Positions 34,256-47,689 of a DNA stretch of 47,689 nucleotides are shown here, in pieces. The notes below the pieces were generated by a model. It was not told the DNA's origin and ran no database searches. It saw only the letters and a list, made by a program, of their open reading frames with translations. Within the stretch, counting starts at the first letter, position 1; every line of letters starts with the position of its first letter. Location: positions 1 to 47,689 of the forward strand of contig JWZX01002429.1 of the NCBI GenBank assembly GCA_001275005.1. The letters run 5' to 3'. A program made the position numbers and the translations under genes. Origin of the DNA: Chrysochromulina tobinii (taxonomy: Eukaryota > Haptophyta > Prymnesiales > Chrysochromulinaceae).

Positions 34256-36942
34256 TCAAGCCCCGACCTGGCAAAGGCAGAGTGTCGTGATCACTAGCCC
34301 CAGTGCGGAGGTCAGACGCCAGGCGACGCTCCCGGTCCGCGGCGGGGCCTCCGAGGCGAAGAGACCGCTCGCCTCGCACACGGCGGCCGCGGCGTCGTCG
34401 AGGGCCTTGACGGCGGCTCGATAGCCGGGCATGGCACTCGTGGGGCATTGCATGCAGGCGGAGGCTCCGAAGGCGCTGTTGTACGTGCCACGTGTACAGG
34501 GAGCGCACGTGTCCACGCTGGTCGCGCCGCGCCGGGCACTCGCGGTGCCGTTCGGGCACGGGATGAAGGAGCTCCTGCCGCGCGTGTTGCCATAGGTGCC
34601 CGGGGGGCATGCGGTGCAATTGGGGTGCCCGCCGCCCGAAAAGCGGTTGAAGGAGCCCACGGGGCACTCGGTGCATGCGGTGCGTCCGAAGCCGTTACTA
34701 AACGTGCCCGGCGCACAGATGTCGCAGAATGGCTGGCCCGTGCGTGGCTGCGCCTGCGTAGGCGTGCAGTTATGGCAGCGCGCCATGCCCGGGTTGCCAT
34801 TCGACATGCCCGCGGGACACGGCACGCACGCTGCCGCGTACGAGCGACCACCCGAGTGTGGCGCGACTGTGCCTGCAGGGCACGCGATGCAGTCCTCGGG
34901 GCCGTCGTTGCCATGGTCGGGGCTGTACGTGCCAGCCGGGCATTCGACGGGGAGTGGGATGGCGCCAGTCATCGCGACCTGGCGCAGAAGCCGTGTGATG
35001 GGATCGAGAGACCAGCCATCGGCACAGAAGGCGCCAGGTGGGCAGGGCCGGCAGGCCGTTGCGCCGTGCACTGGGCTGTACGACCCCGGGGCGCACGAGG
35101 CACATGCCACCGCCGCTGTGCTCGCACGCGGCGTAGCGCCACTCTTTCCGATCGGACACTGGCGGCAGATGCCGTCCCCGGTCCCATACGTGCCGAGAGT
35201 ACAGGGCGAGCACTCGTCGATACCCGTCGCACGGCCGCAACCGGGCGTGCAGTTGCCATATAGGAGTGGACCGGGGGCCATCGGCGGCGGCGGCGCGGAG
35301 TACCGGCTCGGTACGCTGCCGTTGCCGGTGCCGCTGCTGGTGCCCGAGGGCACGTAGCCCAAGGGCGGGAGGCGGGTGGCCGTGACGAGGGCCAGGTGGG
35401 TCGGGTCGCCCCACGAGACCGCCTGTGTCCCGATTTGGACATAGCCGCCCACGAAGAGCATCGTCTCGTTGTCGACGCTCATCAGGCTGTAATCGCGAAC
35501 GGGTAGGATGGGCGCGAACGCCGCGGTGTAGTTGGCGTTGAAGACGCCTGGCGGCGTGCGCGGCGGCACTGGTGGTGCCGAGGGCGGCCGGACGCCGGGC
35601 GGTAAGCAAATGAGAGCGCAGCCCATGCGGACCGACGTAACCGTCGCACAGCAGCACTCGGCAAGGCCGGGCGCACGGCCGGTAGTAGTGGTGGTATCCG
35701 CTCGCCAGCTGCATCCGAGCCGCGAGATACGGCCGAGATTGCGCCGCGTGCATGCGAGTGCGCCGGCGCCGGCGTTGGCAGTTGGGTCACAGTCCCCGCG
35801 CGCCGTGTCGAACGTGTCGAACTCGACCACCGCCACGGCGCCATCTGAGGGTGCGCACCGCGAGGCCATGCGGCTCGTCAGTGGCCATCCGAGGGCCATC
35901 AGAGGCCATCAGAGGCCCATTAGAGGGCCATCAGAGGGCCATCAGAGGGCCATCAGAGGGCCATCAGAGGGCCATCCGAGGGCCATCAGTGGGCCATCAG
36001 TGGGCCACGCGTACCGGAGGGATCCACCGCGAGGCCGCGTGGCTCGAAGAAGCGCTGTGACGAAACATGCTTCTGGTAACGGCCGTCGTACGACGAGTAG
36101 AGGATCGAGGCGCCCTGCACGGCGTGGGTCACGTAGAGGGCCTTGCGGCTCGTGTCGACGGCGACTCCGGACACGTGCAGGAGCAGCATGAGCTGCAGCG
36201 GCGAGCTCCCGTCGAGATTCGATCTCATGAGCGCGCCGCCCGACCGCATCGCATCTGTCCAGAACAGGTAGCCGGCGATCGGGTCGAGCGCCAGGTAGCG
36301 CGGTGTGAAGAGGCCGGTGGTGGCGGGCGTGACCACGTCCGTCGGCCGCGAGCTCCCGTCGGCCGCGGCCGCCAGGTCGAACCGCGTGATGCGCGGCTCG
36401 CCGCCGCACGAGAGCGAGGCGGTGCTCGAGTTGCCGCCGCCGTACTGGATCACGTACGCGTGGCCGCGCGTGTAATCGAGCGCAAAGTCCTGCGGGCAAT
36501 TGATGCGCCCGATGATCACCGTCGGCTCCGCGACGCACCTTGACGTCTGATAGTCCACCGGGCAGCGCTTGAGCGTGCCCTGCGGAGGTTGGAGAGAGTT
36601 GTCGAGCTCCTCGACCCACAGCAGCTCGCCGCCCGCGACCATCAGGCCTAACGGCGTGCCGAGTCGGCCCCGGAACTTACGCGCCGTGTGCGTCGTGCGG
36701 CCGTAGCGTGTAAACCCTGCGGCCGCGCCGCTGCTGGCATTCGAGACCTGCTGCACAGCGAGGCCCGACCAGATTGCCGAGTCCTCGACGACGCCACGGT
36801 CCGACGGGCAGTTCTGGTCAGCGTAGAGCACCCACGGCGGCTCGGTTGCCTCCCAGCGATGGCGGTAGCCTTCCGTGAGTGAGCACGACGGCGGCAAGGC
36901 GGCCACGAGTGCGGCCGCCAGGCCAGGGACGAAAGCAGCCAT
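34256..36942 (-). CDS. YWTD propeller + GCC2/GCC3 Cys-rich membrane protein
   Basis: Exons 36942-36015 and 35844-34256 join (phase 1) into 838 residues. I start at MAAFVPGLAAALVAALPPSC, a signal peptide; an upstream in-frame start at 37050 would mask it. Exon 1 encodes a six-bladed LDL-receptor class B (YWTD) propeller: LALDPIAGYLFWTDAM, RSNLDGSSPLQL, GVAVDTSRKALYVTH, SSYDGRY, EPRGLAVDPS. Exon 2 completes it (DGAVAVVEFD). Then come many GCC2/GCC3 (ephrin-receptor-like) cysteine units such as CPPGTYGN, CPAGTVAPHSGG and CAPGSYSPVHGATACRPCPP. A C-terminal hydrophobic helix (LTSALGLVITTLCLCQVGA) anchors the protein. It is probably a cell-surface adhesion or receptor-like protein; there is no cytoplasmic domain to signal with. 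The 170-bp intron is a GGCCATCAGAGG-type array. Confidence 0.8.
35845..36014 (-). repeat. Repeat intron of the YWTD/GCC2 gene
   Basis: In transcription sense it is TGATGGCCCTC units of 11 bp. The donor GTACGCG follows TCCG, and the acceptor is CCCTCAG|ATGG. Just before the acceptor is GGCCTCGCGGTG, a copy of sequence about 10 bases before the donor in exon 1, so this junction is also partly duplicated. Confidence 0.8.
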
Positions 36943-37152
36943 CTTGCTGCTCACGACGGCGTCTTCCACGAATCTGCGAGGCACGAAATCCAAAAGGCAG
37001 AATCCCGGAAATGGGATTGCCGCTGCGATTGTGCTCGCTTTTGGAGTCAAGCTGCGGCCGATGATTCGGAATGTTCACAACATTCCGTTCACAGCACTTG
37101 GACTGACGACGTGGGCGCGGGTCGCTCGCCGACGACTCAGAAAGGAGGCCGA
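36943..37152. promoter_or_regulatory. Divergent promoter with perfect palindrome
   Basis: About 210 bp lie between head-to-head starts. At 37068-37086, GGAATGTT-CAC-AACATTCC is a perfect inverted repeat, the sort of site a dimeric regulator would bind. No regulator is known. Confidence 0.5.
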
Positions 37153-38037
37153 ATGCGCACCTCGCTCATCGCGTGCAAGGTCACGCCGGGCGACAAAGGG
37201 TGCAAAATCGCGATGCCCGGCTGCTCCGCACTCGAGATCAAGCACTGCGCGCTCGCGCCGGGCGCTCCGCCTGACGCAAGGTGTACGCTCGCATTGGACC
37301 TTGCGACGCACAACTTCGTGCTGTGCTCCTTGCCACCGGGCGGCCGCATGCAGGCGACGCTCAGCACGGTGGTGACCAACGACCCCGACCAGATGGCATG
37401 GCTCTTCCTCAAGGCGACTGGGCCTCGCGCCTTCCACGTGCTCGGCCGACTCATCGTGGACAGCAAGGAGCGCACCGGCGTCGCTGCTGCCAACAAGGCC
37501 GCCTGGGCGGCGGTGCGCGAGCAGCGTCGGCGCAGCGGCGCGCCCGTGAGCATCGGCGTGGGCACTGGCGACGGCGAGTCGGACGAGGACGGGTGGCCGA
37601 CCGCCGCCGACATCGCGCCATCGCGGACCGCGGGTGGCAAGAAACCAACAGCGCGCGAGGCCGAGGACGCCCAGGACGACGCGGAGGAGAACATCGAGGT
37701 GCTGCTGCCCGAGGGCGACGACCGCATCGAGTTCGAGAGCGGCGCCGAGGACGACCCGAGCGAGGCGGACTCGGAGGAGTTCGTCCAATGGATGGTCGAG
37801 CGAGCATCGACCGGTGCAGCGAGCGGTGCGGCGAAGCGGCCGCGGCCGTCCAAAGCGGCGGCGCTGGCACCGAGCAACAGCAGAAAGAGCAGCGGCAGCG
37901 GCGGCGACGGCGGCGGCGGCGGCGGCGCCAGCCAGGGTGGCAGCCAGGGTGGCAGCCAGGGTGGCAGCCAGGGTGGCACGCGCGCGCAACGCCGACAAGC
38001 AGCGTCGAAGCGATCACGAGGTATGGCGATGGCATGA
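37153..38037 (+). CDS. Nucleoplasmin-like histone chaperone candidate
   Basis: This is a 294-residue protein starting at the first ATG of the frame (MRTSLIACKVTPGDKG). The first 100 residues resemble the nucleoplasmin-like fold of plant and animal FKBP39/FKBP53-type proteins: IACKVTPGDKGCKI, LEIKHCALAPGAPP, FVLCSLPPGGRMQATL, AFHVLGRLIV. An acidic region follows (DDAEENIEVLLPEGDDRIEF, SGAEDDPSEADSEE), typical for histone binding. A basic tail (RASKRSRG type) after GGSQ repeats suggests a nuclear signal. No FKBP prolyl-isomerase domain is present. The likely role is nuclear histone or ribosome-biogenesis chaperoning. Four 12-bp GGTGGCAGCCAG units near 37,935-37,980 are slippage repeats. Confidence 0.65.
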   Translation: MRTSLIACKVTPGDKGCKIAMPGCSALEIKHCALAPGAPPDARCTLALDLATHNFVLCSLPPGGRMQATLSTVVTNDPDQMAWLFLKATGPRAFHVLGRLIVDSKERTGVAAANKAAWAAVREQRRRSGAPVSIGVGTGDGESDEDGWPTAADIAPSRTAGGKKPTAREAEDAQDDAEENIEVLLPEGDDRIEFESGAEDDPSEADSEEFVQWMVERASTGAASGAAKRPRPSKAAALAPSNSRKSSGSGGDGGGGGGASQGGSQGGSQGGSQGGTRAQRRQAASKRSRGMAMA

Positions 38038-38283
38038 GATCAGAACGCATGCAAGAGTTGAGAATCCTCCGGTCGGCCGAGTTGTAAGGACGTTCCGGTT
38101 CAGTACTTCGGAGAGAAGTTTGTCTCGAGGCACGTGACTCGGATAAGTTTCGGGGTGTTTTCGGAAGTCCTCGGCCGACGCCCCGGGCGCCGCTGCGCCG
38201 CTGCGCCGCTTTGCCGCTGTGCCACTGCGCCGCTGTGCCGCTGTGCCGCTTCTGCGCCGCTTCTGCGCCGCTGCGCCGTTGCC
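38038..38283. other. Spacer with GCCGCTGTGCCGCT array
   Basis: 38,180-38,280 is a run of CGCTGCGCCGCTGTGC units of 9-18 bp, directly before the ABC transporter start. It could lie in the 5' leader. No gene is seen. Confidence 0.5.
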
Positions 38284-45050
<6,767 letters not shown>

Positions 45051-46316
45051 ACAGGGCCTGTGGTTCCCACCAATCCTCATGGCGCCTGCGCTTGGCGCGT
45101 TGCCGCACGCGGCTGCGGCGGACGTTTCAGTTTCGGCGCGCATGCTTCGCAGAGGGCGTTCGCCGTCTGAGAACGACAGCCCGCTAAACCTCTGCTGGCG
45201 CAGCTCGCTGAAATCGAATGGCACGGAGTCGCTCAGGAGTTTATCGTCTGCACAGCCAGGGCCTTGTACGTGGTGCGCTGGCTGTGTGTACGGCCGAAGT
45301 TGGAGACCTAGAACGGCTCCATCTCGCCGGACTCGTGGATCTCGACGACCTCTCTGTACCCAAACAAGAAGTCAAGTCATTCTATACATGTATGAACAAC
45401 AAACAACAACATTCGGAAGCTCTACATGTAACGAATGTGCTCCGGAAGCCAGCCGTTGTGGAAGGGAATGGGCTAGGATTGGGCGGAGATGGACGGCATG
45501 GGGGGCAGGGTGTGTCTCCGCTTCGTTTTGGGGAGTGTTTCCAGTTTCCTATCCGATACGTATCCTGGCGTATTAACTATTATGATGTACCTGAAATGTA
45601 TCCTAATTTCTCTTCTATCTCCAAAGAAGACCAAGACGCATGTATCTTGTCCGGGCTGCTCTGGATACACACGGGGATACACCCGAGATACACTGCTGCT
45701 TCATGTGGTACGTACGGCCTACTTCTGGGAGTGGGACGGGCTTGGTCGCTTGGCGAAATTTCGAATTTCTCGGATCCAGGACAGTGGTCAGTGCACAGTC
45801 CGCAATATTCAAATCGGCATTTAGACACCGTAAGACACCGGTGTAAACAAACGAACCTCAAGAATCGAAGTTCGAACTGACTCCGCTCACCGACAGACGC
45901 GCATGACCACGCCAACCCCGGAGCCCACACGGCGACCGGCTCAGAAGAGGCTGCTCACCGCGATCAACCCGACCCTGCTCAAACGGGGGTAGGTGAGATG
46001 TACCTTCAGTACAGTACCCATCCACATCATTCAGTCAATCAGTTATGTTGCGGTCCCCCGCGCTTACCACACCGCTTCTCCCTAACATGATACAAGGGGT
46101 GGGGGAGTAAGTGCACGCGTTCACGCGCGCTTTGCCTTGGGCCGGTGTGTGGCCTTCGGTCGGCCGAAGATGAGGGTCTGGGGACACGCTGGTGCCGGTA
46201 GCCCCTCTTCCAAAGTCGCATCACCAACACAAGCACATCCGGTTGCGATGGGGTTAAGACACGCCCCCTGCCTCTTAGCCGTAGCCGAGTCGTTTGAACA
46301 TGCTGAGGAGAGGCTT
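45051..46316. other. Long spacer, no confident gene
   Basis: Several frames of 60-220 residues overlap here on both strands. None shows a known domain or consistent coding character. From about 45,370 the sequence is AT-richer than the rest of the window (TATACATGTATGAACAAC, TATTAACTATTATGATG). A short plus-strand stretch at 45,190-45,310 (LAQLAEIEWHGVAQEFIV in one frame) might be a gene remnant. Confidence 0.45.
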
Positions 46317-47689
46317 TTACACATTTTGCACAACTTCTGGCTTCGGCGAAAACATCCCCATGAACGTGGAGACAAGCGGCGTGTTCTGGAGCTCGAATCC
46401 TTCTTGGACAGCGAGTACCGGTGGGAGCTTCGAGGCCTCCAGGGCTTTGGTTGCGCCTGTGGGGAATCCTCCTTCGATTGCGAGTAGGAGCTTCGGGGCC
46501 TCCGGGGCTTTGGTTGCGCCTGTGGGTTTGGGCTCGACCGGGGCCGCCATCTCATCGGTACTCTCAGCTTTGGCTTTCTGAGCAGCTGAGGCCCCCTTCT
46601 CGTCCGATTGAGCCTCCCGGCCATATGGTACTTGCAGGCCAACGTTCTTGCGGCGCTTCTCGTTGAGATGGCGACGATGACGCATGAAGACCATGGCGAG
46701 GACAAGAGCAAGGATGACGCCGACGATGACGCCGATAATGATCCAGATTGAGCTGCTCGTCTCGACTGCCAAGGCACCGGTCAACAGCGCCGATGGAGGC
46801 GGTGCGACGTTCGCAATTGCAGGTGGCGTCACGACCACGAGCACGGCGATCGATACGCCGGTGACGCTCGAGAACATGGCAGTGGCGCTGCTTGGGCTGC
46901 TCGTCGCGCTGGCCATCGCCGACTGCACCAAGGCCGCCGTTGCCGTGGGCGTCAGGATGCGCACGCCGACGATGACGCTGCCTGACAATATGGTTAGCTC
47001 CACCGCATATGGGTCGACGCCCGCCCGGGCCGCTATCGCGCTCTTGATCTGGGATTGCACGCTTAGGGTGAAAGAGGAGACGTCGCCGGCGAGCCGAAGG
47101 GTGAACCCGACGAAGCTCATTGGCGTCGCTGCCGTCGCCGTCGCCGTTGCCAGTGGCGGCGGTGGCGGTGGCGACGGCGACGGTGGTGGCGGCGACGGCG
47201 GAGGTGAAGGTGGCGGGCTTGGCAGAGGCGGCGAAGGTGGTGGGCTTGGTGGTGGCGGTGAGGGCGGTGGAGATGGGGGAGGCAGGGAATGGTGGCGGTG
47301 GCGGAGGCGGTGATGGCGGTGGGGACGGGGGTGGTGATGGGGGAGGCGATGGTGGAGGAGAAGGCGGCGGTGAGGGCGGTGGAGATGGCGGCGGTGAGGG
47401 TGGCGGTGAGGGAGGAGGAGAAGGTGGCGGTGATGGAGGTGGCGACGGCGGCGGCGACGGCGGCGGTGAGGGCGGCGGTGAGGGCGGCGGTGAGGGCGGT
47501 GGTGAGGGCGGAGGAGATGGTGGTGGCGGGCTCGGTGGCGGTGCCGGAGGAGAGCTCGGTGGCGGAGGCGAAGGTCGCGGCGGTTTAGGCGGCGACGGCG
47601 GTGGCCTGCATCTCACACCGCAGTCGCTGCAGTCGCTTGAGAAGCTACAATCGTCGTCGTAGTTTCCGGGGCCTCCATCATCGCAGAGA
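46317..47689 (-). CDS. Partial Ser-Pro-rich single-pass membrane protein (5' end outside window)
   Basis: The gene enters from the right edge. Its first visible residues, CDDGGPGNYDDDCSFSSDCS and DCGVRC, form a Cys-rich extracellular module common in algal surface proteins. Next come about 100 residues of SPPP/PPPS repeats, as in hydroxyproline-rich cell-wall glycoproteins. Then an SEA-like or small beta domain (FVGFTLRLAGDVSSFTLSVQ, VELTILSGSVIVGVRIL), a membrane helix (WIIIGVIVGVILALVLAMVF) and a basic cytoplasmic tail (RHRRHLNEKRRKN) ending at 46317. The SPPP frame and the membrane-domain frame differ by one base. The switch is near 47,285-47,295, next to short G/C runs, with no splice sites, so a frameshift or sequencing indel is likely. 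No enzyme domain is present; a surface or wall-associated role is inferred. Confidence 0.7.
47300..47610 (-). repeat. GGCGGTGA-type array coding SPPP
   Basis: Units of 9-12 bp (GGTGGCGGTGAG, GGAGGAGAA) on the plus strand encode PPSPPP repeats in the minus-strand membrane protein. The array is prone to slippage, which could also explain the nearby frame change. Confidence 0.85.

Overview
The window looks like nuclear DNA of a GC-rich unicellular eukaryotic alga, most likely a haptophyte (Chrysochromulina/Prymnesium-like). This is inferred from compact gene spacing, short introns packed with low-complexity repeats, Ala/Pro/Ser-rich proteins, eukaryotic families (ARFRP1, ABCC transporter, U-box, RanBP2 zinc finger, PARP, nucleoplasmin-like, PIH1, CEP295-like), a signal-peptide-bearing SMR transporter, and a Cys-rich 'CDDGGPG...DCxDCG' extracellular module. 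No RNA gene, CRISPR array or bacterial operon was found.

Layout, left to right. 438-1757 (-): three-exon gene of unknown function. 1906-3384 (-): membrane protein with a dual-specificity-phosphatase-like domain that lacks the catalytic Arg. 3566-7586 (+): ADP-ribosylation locus, a RanBP2 zinc finger + mono-ADP-ribosyltransferase + pseudokinase protein followed 29 bp later by a frameshifted coiled coil + PARP. 8039-13665 (-): large CEP295-like protein with a repeat-rich tail. 14259-17375 (-): tandem triplicate of U-box/Sel1 genes, about 1.17 kb per unit. 17962-20463 (-): unrecognised protein with a duplicated C-terminal module. 20813-23899 (-): four-exon QueA-QueH fusion (queuosine synthesis) with a presequence-like N-terminus. 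24235-24831 (+): ARFRP1-like GTPase. 25034-25498 (-): orphan Ariadne-type UBA-like fragment. 26417-28060 (-): acyl-protein-thioesterase-like pseudoenzyme fused to a PIH1-type CS domain. 28401-28946 (+): SMR transporter. 29221-32100 (-): membrane protein with a Tudor-like C-terminal exon. 32226-33932 (+): CCCH zinc finger + methyltransferase. 34256-36942 (-): YWTD propeller + GCC2/GCC3 Cys-rich membrane protein. 37153-38037 (+): nucleoplasmin-like protein. 38284-45050 (+): 18-exon ABCC transporter. 46317-47689 (-): partial Ser-Pro-rich membrane protein. At least five gene pairs are head-to-head with 125-340 bp between starts.

The most striking signal is the intron structure. I could splice six genes by hand with frame preserved at every joint. 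In nearly every intron the exon/intron junction is locally duplicated. Either the intron begins with a copy of the next exon's start, or it ends with a copy of the previous exon's end, and some junctions are present three times. The intron interior is usually a 10-11 bp array (TGATTGCCTC/TGATGACCTC) ending in a common 3' motif (TGATTGCCTCCCTCATCAG). A second intron family carrying GCATGCAAGTGCTCAC is shared by unrelated genes. This fits recent intron gain by tandem duplication of AG|GT sites and/or introner elements. Antisense copies of the same repeat contain no stop codons and lie inside open reading frames.
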